Shown here: one piece after another, positions 1 to 7,053 of the stretch
How positions within the stretch are numbered: position 1 is the stretch's first letter
How the letters are laid out: every line of letters begins with the position of its first letter
Assembly (NCBI GenBank): GCA_022704645.1
Contig: JAKJGA010000075.1
Span: forward strand, 1-8,112
Reading direction: 5' to 3'
Length of the DNA: 8,112 nt
DNA from: Spirochaetota bacterium
GTDB lineage: Bacteria; Spirochaetota; UBA4802; JAFGJZ01
Notes under the pieces: generated by a model
What the model saw: only the letters and a program-made list of their open reading frames with translations
What the model was told of the DNA's origin: nothing
Database searches by the model: none
Program-made: the position numbers and the translations under genes

Positions 1-496
1 CCATTGTCACCCTCAGATTACTTATTGAATCCGTAATCGCTTCTTTATTTTCACCGACAAGATCTTCAAGTGTTCCCATAAGATCACCAGAAGGAGAACC
101 TAGAAGAACCTGATTCAGCGCAACTTCACGGTAAGTTCTTTCATCGTCATACTCTACTCCCGGAGTAATTTCAACAGCCTTTGCGCCCATAAAGCCTTCA
201 GATTTAACCTTGATTTTGTAATTTTCAAAAAGAGTAAACTGATTAAACATTTTCATAGTAACAAGAACTTTATTCCCGTTAAGTTTTACGTTTTCAACCG
301 ACCCGGAATATACGCCGAGAATTTTTACCGGATCATTTTTTTTGATACCGAAACCGTTTGTAAATTCAGACTGAATACGGTAATAACGCTTACCTTCAAA
401 AAATTCATCCTTAAGCAGAATTGTATAATAACCCAGTACCAAAACCGCAAATAAAAACATAAGTCCGACAATTATATTATGTGTTCTTCCAGCCAT
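1..496 (-). CDS. mlaD: MlaD-like MCE-domain lipid-transport protein (partial, C-terminus beyond left edge)
   Basis: The 165 visible codons begin at an ATG and stay open to the window edge, so the C-terminal part is missing. Residues about 8-28 form one hydrophobic anchor near the N-terminus, followed by an MCE domain at about 38-113. The typical signs are a GFGIKKNDPVKILGVYSGSV segment (residues 48-67) and a 'GFMGAKAVEITPG' segment (101-113), matching the family pattern of a DPV..GV..G.V turn and a GAK..EI.PG end. MlaD-type proteins form periplasmic hexamers that bind lipids and dock on MlaE/MlaF in the inner membrane. The start is supported by a GGGGG ribosome site at 501-505, four bases before the ATG and touching the mlaF stop. 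The family is secure. Whether the transporter works in lipid import or export cannot be told from sequence, and the missing tail prevents deciding between short MlaD-like and longer MCE architectures. Confidence 0.9.
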   Translation of the reverse strand, partial: MAGRTHNIIVGLMFLFAVLVLGYYTILLKDEFFEGKRYYRIQSEFTNGFGIKKNDPVKILGVYSGSVENVKLNGNKVLVTMKMFNQFTLFENYKIKVKSEGFMGAKAVEITPGVEYDDERTYREVALNQVLLGSPSGDLMGTLEDLVGENKEAITDSISNLRVTM

Positions 497-504
497 AATT
501 CCCC

Positions 505-1257
505 CTATTGCTTTTCCGCATTGATCGGACCTTCCAAAAGTCCTTCAATAAACTGACGTACTATCGGATTATCCGTTTTTCTTATCTCATCAGGTGTTGC
601 ACACTGAATAATTTTCGCGTTAAACAGCATTGCTATACGGTCTCCGATTTCGTATGCGCTTTTCATATCGTGAGTAACGACAACGCTTGTAACAGAATAT
701 TCTTTCTGAAGCTTTCTGATAATCTTGTTTATCAGAGAACTCATAACAGGATCAAGACCGCTTGTTGGTTCATCATATAAAATTATATCCGGTCTTGAAA
801 CAAGAGCTCTTGCAAGACCTGCGCGCTTTTTCATTCCTCCGCTAATCTCGCTTATCATTTTATCTTTAGCATCAAGAAGCTGAAGTGAATCCAGCGTCTC
901 TTCAACCAAAGAGTCAACTTCATTTGGTTTGCACAATTTACGTTCTATCAGAGGCAAAGCTACATTATCCTTTACCGACAGCCAGTTAAGCAATGCTCCC
1001 GACTGAAAAAGAAACCCCATCTTGCTGCGCAGACGTTCCTTTTTTTTGTCATCTGCAAAATCCATCCGATCGGAATCAACCCAGACTTCACCTGCATCCG
1101 GATCAAGAAGTCCGCCGATATGGCGCAGGGTAACTGTTTTGCCTATTCCGGACTGACCTATTATCACGAGTGTTTCACCTCTCTTTATTTCAAGCGAAAC
1201 ATTATCGAGAACAAGTCTCTTCCCAAAACGTTTTGTTACATCAACTAGCCGTATCAT
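505..1257 (-). CDS. mlaF: MlaF-like ABC transporter ATPase of the Mla lipid-transport system
   Basis: This 250-residue protein is a complete single-domain ABC ATPase that should power the MlaE permease from the cytoplasmic face. Visible motifs are the Walker A GQSGIGKT (34-41), the Q-loop glutamine at 85, the signature SGGMKKRAGLARAL (139-152), Walker B ending in DE (162-163), the D-loop SGLDP (166-170) and the switch histidine H196. The signature form SGGM-K/R-R and the SGALLNWLSVKDNVALPL stretch after the Q-loop (86-103) are typical of the MlaF/Mce-associated ATPases rather than of sugar or amino-acid importers. Its ATG overlaps the mlaE stop as ATGA (1254-1257), which points to translational coupling; no strong ribosome site precedes it. 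All catalytic residues are present, so it looks functional. Confidence 0.95.
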   Translation of the reverse strand: MIRLVDVTKRFGKRLVLDNVSLEIKRGETLVIIGQSGIGKTVTLRHIGGLLDPDAGEVWVDSDRMDFADDKKKERLRSKMGFLFQSGALLNWLSVKDNVALPLIERKLCKPNEVDSLVEETLDSLQLLDAKDKMISEISGGMKKRAGLARALVSRPDIILYDEPTSGLDPVMSSLINKIIRKLQKEYSVTSVVVTHDMKSAYEIGDRIAMLFNAKIIQCATPDEIRKTDNPIVRQFIEGLLEGPINAEKQ

Positions 1258-2048
1258 TTCACACCGTAAAATATCGCCGTAATATAATAACCGGTTATCA
1301 GAACCATTACAAAAGAAGCGATTACGGAATTTCGAGTTGCCTGACCGACACCTGCTACTCCGTTTTCAGCCTTAAGCCCGTTTGCACAAGCAATAGCAGC
1401 AACCATTGTTCCAAACAAAAAAGATTTCAAAAGACCGACATATACCGCTTTAAGCTTCAATCCCAAAAGACAGCTTTTCCAATAAATATCCCATTCGACA
1501 GAAAGCTGTGAATAAGAAACAACCCCTCCCCCGATAGTTCCCATTATAGTAAAATAAACACTGACAACAGGAAACATCACCGCAAGAGCTACTACTCTAG
1601 GCATCACAAGAAACTTAACTGGGTTTATCAAAAGCATTTCGAGTGCGTCAATTTCTTCAGATACTTTCATTGTTGAAAGCTCTGCGGCGATTGATGATCC
1701 GACTGATGCTATAAGAACTACCGCGGTGGTAAATGAGCTCATCTCCCTTGTCAGAGTAGTTACTACAAGTTGTCCTATAAGATTTTCAAGCCCGAATTTT
1801 TTCATTTCAAGACCGGTCTGAAGTGAAAGTATCATTCCGGTGAAAAAAGCTACAATGCTTACAACAAGAAAACTTTTTGCTCCTGCTGCATACATCTGCT
1901 TAACGACTTCAGATCTTTTTTCAATAACTTTCGGAAGAAAACAAACTGACTGGAAAATTAAAACAAGAGAGTATCCAGAGAATTCGGTAATACGGATAAA
2001 ATTCTCCCAAATCAGAAATAGCCAGCTTGTAAAAGGTGAATTACGCAT
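1254..2048 (-). CDS. mlaE: MlaE-like permease of the Mla lipid-transport system
   Basis: This 264-residue integral membrane protein belongs to the MlaE (formerly DUF140) family, the inner-membrane permease that pairs with MlaF and the MCE protein MlaD. It has an amphipathic N-terminal segment followed by several hydrophobic stretches, at about 58-78, 105-122, 147-178, 205-222 and 241-261. The family hallmarks are the AAELSTMKVSEEIDAL segment (121-136), the NP..FLV.PR..A segment (142-154) and, near the C-terminus, NGVAGVGQATRNSVI (229-243). The length is normal for the family. Its ATG overlaps the stop of the upstream secreted protein by one base (TGATG at 2046-2050), and its stop overlaps the mlaF start, so it lies in the middle of a tightly coupled operon. 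The assignment rests on strong family motifs; the transported lipid is unknown. Confidence 0.94.
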   Translation of the reverse strand: MRNSPFTSWLFLIWENFIRITEFSGYSLVLIFQSVCFLPKVIEKRSEVVKQMYAAGAKSFLVVSIVAFFTGMILSLQTGLEMKKFGLENLIGQLVVTTLTREMSSFTTAVVLIASVGSSIAAELSTMKVSEEIDALEMLLINPVKFLVMPRVVALAVMFPVVSVYFTIMGTIGGGVVSYSQLSVEWDIYWKSCLLGLKLKAVYVGLLKSFLFGTMVAAIACANGLKAENGVAGVGQATRNSVIASFVMVLITGYYITAIFYGVK

Positions 2049-3619
2049 CAGAATGCCGTCCCGAAAGAAAAGTTATTGGAGACGGTATCTTTAAATCTAT
2101 ATGTCACCGGCATATAGATTTTTTCCGATTCAAGAGGATTATCAAACACAATTTTATCAGAGGAATCCGTAATAATCGGTATCCAGAATAATTTGAATCC
2201 CTGTCCTCTTTCATCGTGGAAATATCCGAATGACGAAAACAAAAATGAAAAATTAGTCGTCCTGCCGTTATATGATGAATAATTTGCAATCAACGGAACT
2301 GCCCATTGGAAATAATTTCCTTTTCGGTACTGATAATAGGTTCTGAACAGTAAACCGAATGACGAAACATCTTTTCTCTTATGATATTCCAAAAGAGAAA
2401 CTACCGGCAGATAAAGCCTCTCATAACCGTCAGGATCACGGAAAAAGAAAATCGAAAGCAGAGAAAAATCCCTGTCCCCCCGGTCATTAGACTCATAATG
2501 GAAAAGAGGCCAGATTTTAAAATAATCCCATTTCTTCCCGTAATAAGGATGCTCGGTAAAACGGTACTCGCGGTGGAATTTCCAGATAATAAAACTGATG
2601 ACTTTATAGTCTGAATGGAAATATCCGTTTTCCTTTGTCTGCCTGAAATAAAAAGGGGTATAAAAAACTGTTTTCTTTGTTCCGTAACGGTATCTGCCGT
2701 AAAAAGGAAAAATTATCAGCTTTTCCATATCCGGATTTTTGCTTTTAGCTTTTTGAAAAAACGGCCACGGCATATTCAGAGATTCTTCTCCCCTGATTTT
2801 ATTGTAGCCCCATGAAAAAAAAGGCCAGAGAATTGTAGTAGATTTCACCATTCCGTCATCAGTCCATTTCTTTCCGTAAAAAGGAAAGAGAAAAAATGTT
2901 TTATAAGTGCGCTTTGACGTATAAGTTTCACCGTAATTATATATGAGAAAATATGATTTTCTGTCATAAAACCCTTTTTTTGTATGATGAGCATAAAAAG
3001 GGAATATCCTTATAGATTTTCTACCGCCGCCTTCGCCTTTCATAAAAAACGGCCAGAGAACAGCTTTCGCATGATATTCTTTATAACCATATTCAGTATA
3101 AAGAGGAATCAGAGAAGCAAGACAATATGCCGCTATCATTAAAGTTGAACTGGGCGGGTAAAGAAAAAATAAAGCTACTCCCGGAAAAATAACAGGGGTA
3201 ATGTAATCATATCCGAGTTTTTGCTTTAATGTACCGCCGATCGGCCAGACCATAAGGTAACGGTCTTTACTTTCCGAGCCGCTGCCGTAAAAAACAGGCG
3301 GAAGAACAAGATCATAATCTTCTTTTTTCCCAGAATGGTTATAATAAGTCTCGCCTGAAAGTGAAAAAAAATAATGATTTTTATATCCCAGATTGTTTTT
3401 GTAGTTTGAAGCTATAACCGGCGGAAGAAATGCCGTGTATGTCGAACCGTCATTATATGTATTTTTGAGATAAAAAGGTCTTATTGTACGAAATGACGAC
3501 AAATCATCACTTCCTTTTTCATAAATGAACCAGAACCATGAATGATTCTCTCCGGCAAATGCAGATTCGGCTGAAAAAATGATAATTCCGGCTAAAAAAA
3601 CGCCAATAACATATTTCAT
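2048..3619 (-). CDS. Secreted aromatic-repeat protein, predicted outer-membrane beta-strand protein, first gene of the mla operon
   Basis: I do not recognise a named family for this 523-residue protein. A signal peptide is clear: a hydrophobic stretch at residues 4-15 and a likely cleavage after ESAFA (residue 22). The mature part is extremely rich in Tyr, Phe, Trp and Lys and is built from many short alternating strands, several carrying WPFF (189-192, 265-268, 285-288) or FPFY (206-209, 245-248, 304-307), with weaker copies down to the C-terminus. The protein ends in NNFSFGTAF, with aromatics at alternate positions and a terminal Phe, like the beta-signal read by the BAM complex. A more hydrophobic stretch at about 139-173 interrupts the pattern. 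A purine-rich site (AAGGGG, about 3632-3637) lies some 12 bases before the ATG. Its stop overlaps the mlaE start, so it is very likely co-transcribed with the lipid transporter. An outer-membrane barrel or surface beta-sheet that works with Mla is an inference; a periplasmic beta-propeller-like repeat protein is an alternative. Confidence 0.85.
   Translation of the reverse strand: MKYVIGVFLAGIIIFSAESAFAGENHSWFWFIYEKGSDDLSSFRTIRPFYLKNTYNDGSTYTAFLPPVIASNYKNNLGYKNHYFFSLSGETYYNHSGKKEDYDLVLPPVFYGSGSESKDRYLMVWPIGGTLKQKLGYDYITPVIFPGVALFFLYPPSSTLMIAAYCLASLIPLYTEYGYKEYHAKAVLWPFFMKGEGGGRKSIRIFPFYAHHTKKGFYDRKSYFLIYNYGETYTSKRTYKTFFLFPFYGKKWTDDGMVKSTTILWPFFSWGYNKIRGEESLNMPWPFFQKAKSKNPDMEKLIIFPFYGRYRYGTKKTVFYTPFYFRQTKENGYFHSDYKVISFIIWKFHREYRFTEHPYYGKKWDYFKIWPLFHYESNDRGDRDFSLLSIFFFRDPDGYERLYLPVVSLLEYHKRKDVSSFGLLFRTYYQYRKGNYFQWAVPLIANYSSYNGRTTNFSFLFSSFGYFHDERGQGFKLFWIPIITDSSDKIVFDNPLESEKIYMPVTYRFKDTVSNNFSFGTAF
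2501..3055 (-). repeat. Degenerate WPFF/FPFY protein repeats inside the 523-residue protein
   Basis: Residues 189-373 hold the clearest copies of an aromatic-proline strand motif: WPFF three times, FPFY three times, TPFY once and WPLF once, spaced roughly 16-50 residues apart. Traces persist at the DNA level: ggccagag occurs at 2822-2829 and 3051-3058, and ccgtaaaaaggaaa occurs near 2693 and 2874. This suggests growth by internal duplication followed by divergence. The repeat units are too degenerate for exact unit borders. Confidence 0.6.
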
Positions 3620-3643
3620 TATCAGAAATAACCCCTTTCAGTC

Positions 3644-3672
3644 ATTCTTTCACTCCATGTCCTTTGATTCAA
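3644..3672 (-). promoter_or_regulatory. Weak candidate sigma70 promoter for the mla operon
   Basis: On the minus strand TTGAAT (3667-3672) and AAGAAT (3644-3649) are separated by 17 bases, each matching four of six consensus positions. The implied transcript would start only about 18 bases before the start codon, almost on top of the ribosome site. An alternative -10 GATAAT at 3685-3690 lacks a good -35. The operon must start in or upstream of this gap, but the exact site is unsure. Confidence 0.2.
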
Positions 3673-3679
3673 GAATTTA

Positions 3680-3709
3680 TTGACATTATCAGGCATTCAT
3701 GTCTTTTAT
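3680..3709 (+). promoter_or_regulatory. Candidate sigma70 promoter for flaA
   Basis: A perfect -35 box TTGACA lies at 3680-3685. Eighteen bases later TTTTAT (3704-3709) matches four of six -10 positions, and the AT-rich TATATA at 3707-3712 overlaps it. The implied start near 3716 leaves a leader of about 45 bases with a good ribosome site. No sigma28-type flagellar promoter was seen, in keeping with reports that spirochaete flaA genes use the housekeeping sigma factor. Confidence 0.45.
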
Positions 3710-3748
3710 ATATGTAATGGATGTAGCTATCTTGTTACGGCAATAAAT

Positions 3749-3754
3749 GGAGGT
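3749..3754 (+). promoter_or_regulatory. flaA: Ribosome binding site that fixes the flaA start
   Basis: GGAGGT ends six bases before the ATG at 3761. The reading frame is open further upstream to an ATG at 3680, but that start has no comparable site, would lie inside the -35 box of the candidate promoter, and would put 27 residues in front of a good signal peptide. The 3761 start is therefore preferred. Confidence 0.75.
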
Positions 3755-3760
3755 TTACAG

Positions 3761-4447
3761 ATGAAACGTGCATTATTTATGCTTTTGCTCTCTGCGGTTG
3801 TTTCAATTCCGTCATTATCACAGGATACAGCGGATAAAGCAGATACTAAAACAACACCGGCTTCTACGGAAAAAGTTACTGCAGAAGTAGACAGCGATCA
3901 GGTATATAAAGAAATAACGATTGAAGATTTCGAAACTACACAGTGGACAAATTCAAATATTTCTATTTCTGTAACAAAAGATCAGAAAGCAGAACTTCAG
4001 GCGAGGGATCAGTATCCTGCTCCAATTAAGGACTCAAAAAAATACATTGGAATCAAGGTATACGGCAAAAATGGAGATGTTGTTGTAATTAAACCCCCAA
4101 AAGAACTAATAATTACCCAGCATTGCAAAAGCATCTCAATATGGGTGTATGGGAAAAATTTTTCTGGCGAATTGTCACTTCTTCTTCAGGACGCAAACGG
4201 AAAAGTTCATAGGCTTGTTTTTGATAAACTGAATTTTCTTGGCTGGAGAAAACTTCATAAAAAACTTTCCAATGAAATAGCTCAGGAAGATAAATTTCTT
4301 TCTCAGAAAAGACAGATGAAAATTTTAAGTTTTCAGTATAAACCTGCAGGAAAAGGAAGACTTGCTGAATGGAATTACTTCTATGTGGATGATATCATGG
4401 CAAACGTAAGAGACAAATACCTGGACAAACAGGACGACAACTGGTGA
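3761..4447 (+). CDS. flaA: Flagellar filament outer layer (sheath) protein FlaA
   Basis: This 228-residue exported protein matches the FlaA family, which coats the FlaB core of spirochaete periplasmic flagella. A signal peptide covers about residues 1-20 (MKRALFMLLL followed by a small-residue cleavage region near SLS). A Lys/Thr-rich low-complexity linker (21-48) leads into the FlaA domain. Family-like features are the IEDFE start (54-58), the SKKYIGIKVYGKNGDVVVIKP stretch in two parts (92-101 and 102-111), KSISIWVYGKNFSGELSLLL (123-142), the D-x-x-GK turn (144-148), LNFLGWRKL (157-165), and the C-terminal YFYVDDIMA (206-214). It is preceded by a good ribosome site and followed at once by an intrinsic terminator. 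Leptospira-type spirochaetes carry more than one FlaA paralogue; which one this resembles cannot be settled here. The length is typical. Confidence 0.88.
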   Translation: MKRALFMLLLSAVVSIPSLSQDTADKADTKTTPASTEKVTAEVDSDQVYKEITIEDFETTQWTNSNISISVTKDQKAELQARDQYPAPIKDSKKYIGIKVYGKNGDVVVIKPPKELIITQHCKSISIWVYGKNFSGELSLLLQDANGKVHRLVFDKLNFLGWRKLHKKLSNEIAQEDKFLSQKRQMKILSFQYKPAGKGRLAEWNYFYVDDIMANVRDKYLDKQDDNW

Positions 4448-4451
4448 AATT

Positions 4452-4480
4452 AAAGCAGCAGGGAAACCTGCTGCTTTTAA
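4452..4480 (+). terminator. Intrinsic terminator after flaA
   Basis: GCAGCAGG (4455-4462) pairs perfectly with CCTGCTGC (4467-4474) around a GAAA tetraloop (4463-4466). The stem is extended by three A-T pairs, and the T-run at 4475-4478 follows directly. The hairpin begins only a few bases after the flaA stop at 4445-4447. It also lies inside the possible long form of the next gene and just upstream of that gene's ATG. Confidence 0.85.
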
Positions 4481-4485
4481 TATCT

Positions 4486-4872
4486 ATGAATAAGAAAATA
4501 TGTCATGTTCTTCTATTATTTGTATTTTCCGGTTTCAGTAATATATCTGCCGGAGACGTTACAGTTTTATCCGACGACAAACCTTCTGTTGAAAAGATTA
4601 TTAAAGACAATATTGAAAAACTCGGCATAAGTCCGGATATATCAGTTAGAGTAAGAATCTACAAATTCTCTTCACAGTCAGAAATATTTTCAGTTAAAGG
4701 CGATTCTCTTTCAATAGAAAAAGGAATAATTGAAATCGGCGCTCTCGTAACTGTAATAGAAAATAAAAATCCGCATGCAATGCATATAATCAAAGCAAAC
4801 GGTAAAAGTGAGAAAGAAGCTGTTTCTGAATTATTGCGAAGCATGAATATGATTCTTATAAAATTCAAATAA
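4486..4872 (+). CDS. Small secreted protein of unknown function downstream of flaA
   Basis: From the ATG at 4486 this gives 128 residues. MNKKICHVLLLFVFSGFSNI plus SA reads as a signal peptide with likely cleavage after residue 22 (A|GD). The mature part of about 106 residues has an alternating strand pattern (VRVRIYKF, IIEIGALVTVIENKN) followed by an ANGKSEKEAVSELLRSMN helix-like end. I recognise no family; it resembles small periplasmic alpha/beta proteins in composition only. No lipobox is present. The frame is open further back to a GTG at 4444 that overlaps the flaA stop as GTGA, with a weak AGGA nine bases ahead of it; that version would add 14 residues encoded by the terminator hairpin. 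The ATG start has no ribosome site (preceding bases ttttaatatct) but gives the better signal peptide. Its position after flaA hints at a flagellar sheath or envelope role, unproven. Confidence 0.7.
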   Translation: MNKKICHVLLLFVFSGFSNISAGDVTVLSDDKPSVEKIIKDNIEKLGISPDISVRVRIYKFSSQSEIFSVKGDSLSIEKGIIEIGALVTVIENKNPHAMHIIKANGKSEKEAVSELLRSMNMILIKFK

Positions 4873-4877
4873 TCATT

Positions 4878-5696
4878 TCACTGACGCCAGAATCTAAAAT
4901 CAAATCTTTCCTGTTTTTTTCCGTAATACCGGCATGGATTGATGTCTATGCCGCCGCGCCGTGTATAAAAAGCCATAACACAGATATTTGACGGATTCAG
5001 TATATTATAGATGTCAGAAAATATTTTCTCACAGCAGCTCTCGTGAAAATCCTGATGTTTTCTGTATGAAACAATGTATTTCAAAAGCGACAATTCGGTA
5101 ATTTTTTTATCAGAAACATATTCAATATAAATCGTAGCCCAGTCCGGCTGTCCCGTAACAGGACAAAGACTTCTAAGCATGTTAGAATAAACCCTGGTTT
5201 CTTTCTCATTCGGAAGATTTTCAGTTTCCAATAGAGATGAATCGTAATCATATTTTTCGATTTTCACATCTATATCATCAATAAGAAGGGCATTTTCTAT
5301 TTTTGTAATTACCGGATTGATCTCATCATGCTTAATAAATTCTATGGACAATTTATCAGAAACAACAGCTTTTGAAAGATCGGATATTATCAATGATTTA
5401 ACTTCCGACTCATCGGTAAAGCGCTTCATGGCGAAACTTCCCAGATACAGCTTCAGCGACTTGGATTCAATTATATTTTGTGAATCAGATGGATATATCA
5501 ATCTGAGAATTCTGTTCTCCGGCTTTCCTCTATCATTTAGATAACTGAATTCATAGGAATTCCAGACATCATAACCGTTAAATAATGTATTATTAATTCC
5601 GTTTTTTTTTCTTGCGGCAGATCTTTCGATCGGAAAAAGAATTTCCGGAGAATATTCTAAATCAAACGAGGTCTTATTTCCAAGAAGAATATCCAT
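4878..5696 (-). CDS. queF: NADPH-dependent 7-cyano-7-deazaguanine (preQ0) reductase QueF, long bimodular form
   Basis: QueF reduces the nitrile of preQ0 to the aminomethyl group of preQ1 in the cytoplasm, using two NADPH. At 272 residues it is the long two-module type known from E. coli, not the short Bacillus type. The NADPH-binding motif ESKSLKLYLGSF is at 77-88. The catalytic cysteine is C178, in LCPVTGQPDW, with the general acid D185; H218-E219 in FHES and the TRRGGIDINP block (245-254) are also conserved. All key residues are present. The ATG overlaps the queC stop by one base (TAATG), and no clear ribosome site precedes it, so it is probably coupled to queC. It is the last gene of the que operon and converges on the plus-strand gene with five bases between the stops. 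Confidence 0.95.
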   Translation of the reverse strand: MDILLGNKTSFDLEYSPEILFPIERSAARKKNGINNTLFNGYDVWNSYEFSYLNDRGKPENRILRLIYPSDSQNIIESKSLKLYLGSFAMKRFTDESEVKSLIISDLSKAVVSDKLSIEFIKHDEINPVITKIENALLIDDIDVKIEKYDYDSSLLETENLPNEKETRVYSNMLRSLCPVTGQPDWATIYIEYVSDKKITELSLLKYIVSYRKHQDFHESCCEKIFSDIYNILNPSNICVMAFYTRRGGIDINPCRYYGKKQERFDFRFWRQ

Positions 5697-6397
5697 TATA
5701 CACTGCCGTATTTTTTTACAAATTCATCATATCCGTTTTTCCGCAAAACACATGAAGGGCATGTACCGCATCCCATACCGTAATAATTCTTTTTATCGGA
5801 TCCGTTATAACATGTCATGGTCTCTTTAAGAATGTAATCAAGAACTCCCAGATCTTTTGCCATCTTAAATTCATCAGCTTTTGTCAGCCACATCAGCGGA
5901 GTATGAATGACCAGATTTCTTCCGCTAAGATCGGTTGAAAGATTAATCGCAACCTGTGCGGATTTAACAAAAATATCCCGACAGTCAGCATAACCTGAAT
6001 AATCCGTTTCGCATATTCCTGTTACAAGATGCCGGATATTAAGAGTACTCGCCCATCCGGCAGCAACTGTAAGAAAAAGCAGATTGCGGTAAGGCACAAA
6101 ACTTGAAGGAACAGAACTGTCTAATTGATGCCCTACCGCAACATCTCCGCCGCCGCTGAAAAGATTGGATATAACTATATCTTTGATAAATGATATATCG
6201 ACTGTTTTAAGTTTTACCTTGTTATCTGCGCAGATTTTCTCTGCAAATTTCGTTTCAACAGAATGCTTCTGATTATAAAAAAATGAAATTGCGTGTACAT
6301 TCGCGAAATTCTGTTTAGCCCAGAACAAACAAGTTGTTGAATCCTGACCGCCGCTCATAAGAACAAGAGCATCATCATGTCTGTAACTATTATCCAT
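5696..6397 (-). CDS. queC: 7-cyano-7-deazaguanine synthase QueC
   Basis: QueC makes preQ0 from 7-carboxy-7-deazaguanine, ammonia and ATP. The 233-residue protein has the PP-loop SGGQDST (15-21) for ATP, the substrate-side segments VPYRN (101-105) and TGICETDYSGYADCR (126-140), and four zinc-binding cysteines at C196, C210, C213 and C216. Many homologues read VPGRN where this one reads VPYRN; this is a mild variation and not a broken site. The start is supported by a strong GGGGAG ribosome site (6402-6407) four bases upstream, inside the end of queE. The stop of queE and the start of queC overlap as TAATG. Length and motifs are complete, so it should be active. Confidence 0.96.
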   Translation of the reverse strand: MDNSYRHDDALVLMSGGQDSTTCLFWAKQNFANVHAISFFYNQKHSVETKFAEKICADNKVKLKTVDISFIKDIVISNLFSGGGDVAVGHQLDSSVPSSFVPYRNLLFLTVAAGWASTLNIRHLVTGICETDYSGYADCRDIFVKSAQVAINLSTDLSGRNLVIHTPLMWLTKADEFKMAKDLGVLDYILKETMTCYNGSDKKNYYGMGCGTCPSCVLRKNGYDEFVKKYGSV

Positions 6398-7053
6398 TAA
6401 ACTCCCCTTTTATCTGCCTGCCATATTATCTTATGAATCTGAATTGAAATAGAAGCATCAAGTCTGTTTGATAAAATAAAATCTACTATTTCTTGCAGAT
6501 TTATTTTGCCCCATTGCGGAGAAAAATATATCCTTACATTTTTATTTTTATTACGTATATTTTTTATTTTTTCAAGTATCCATGGCAGATCTTCTCCGGC
6601 GGCAACAAACTTGATGCAGTCTTTACGCTGAAGTAAGTTTATATTATTTTCATCAAATGAATCACCGGCAAGCGATGACGGCGTCTTGATATCGCATACA
6701 AAAACCGCATTATCTGCACCGAAGTCAATTTTCTGAGACCCGTTAGTCTCTATAATAAAAACAACATCGGGATATAATTTTATAAGTTCATAAATTCCGG
6801 ATGCACGTTTTTTTAATAGGGGCTCTCCGCCGGTAAAAAGAATTTTTAAATTCGGATAATCTTTTATCTGACTGAAAATAATACTGCTTAATTCATCGAA
6901 TGTAAGAATCTCATTAATTTCTTCCCTGTAAGGAGTATCGCAGTAAGAGCAGTCCAGATTGCATCCTGAAAAGCGGATTATGTAAACCGGGTCTCCGGCA
7001 AACGGAGCCTCTCCGCTCACGCTCATAAATCTTTCACATATTTCAAAATTCAT
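6397..7053 (-). CDS. queE: 7-carboxy-7-deazaguanine synthase QueE (radical SAM)
   Basis: QueE rearranges 6-carboxytetrahydropterin to 7-carboxy-7-deazaguanine with SAM and a 4Fe-4S cluster. From the ATG at 7053 the protein has 218 residues. The cluster motif CNLDCSYC supplies C31, C35 and C38. TGGEP (74-78), ETNGS (102-106) and DIKTPSS (121-127) are further radical-SAM/QueE landmarks, and the N-terminal ICERFMSVSGE matches the usual start of the family. The frame continues upstream to a TTG at 7074, but the ATG is preferred: it gives the normal N-terminus and the same one-base TAATG overlap (here with queD) seen at the next two junctions. No ribosome site is evident, suggesting coupling to queD translation. 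Confidence 0.94.
   Translation of the reverse strand: MNFEICERFMSVSGEAPFAGDPVYIIRFSGCNLDCSYCDTPYREEINEILTFDELSSIIFSQIKDYPNLKILFTGGEPLLKKRASGIYELIKLYPDVVFIIETNGSQKIDFGADNAVFVCDIKTPSSLAGDSFDENNINLLQRKDCIKFVAAGEDLPWILEKIKNIRNKNKNVRIYFSPQWGKINLQEIVDFILSNRLDASISIQIHKIIWQADKRGV

Noticed and set aside
508..780. Plus-strand open frame of 90 codons opposite mlaF
   Set aside because: It lies wholly antisense to a gene with complete ABC ATPase motifs, and its product has no recognisable domain.
1170..1511. Plus-strand open frame of 113 codons opposite mlaF/mlaE
   Set aside because: It is antisense to the coupled junction of two clear family members, and its Ser/Tyr/His-rich translation has the look of a shadow frame.
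2104..2289. Minus-strand open frame of 61 codons inside the 523-residue gene
   Set aside because: It is a frame-shifted reading of the C-terminal beta-strand region; the host frame is continuous with a signal peptide and a plausible terminal signal.
2381..2815. Two plus-strand open frames opposite the aromatic-repeat gene
   Set aside because: They are antisense readings of low-complexity TTT/TTC-rich coding sequence; no start signals or domains.
3680..3760. Longer flaA start at the upstream ATG
   Set aside because: It would place the start inside the -35 box and add 27 residues before a good signal peptide, while a strong ribosome site serves the ATG at 3761.
4659..4868. Minus-strand open frame of 69 codons opposite the small secreted gene
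   Set aside because: It is antisense to the secreted protein and has no separate support.
4870..4925. Bidirectional terminator between the convergent stops
   Set aside because: I found no convincing inverted repeat in the five-base gap or the adjoining ends of either gene.
5317..5544. Plus-strand open frame of 75 codons opposite queF
   Set aside because: It is antisense to a QueF with all catalytic residues present.
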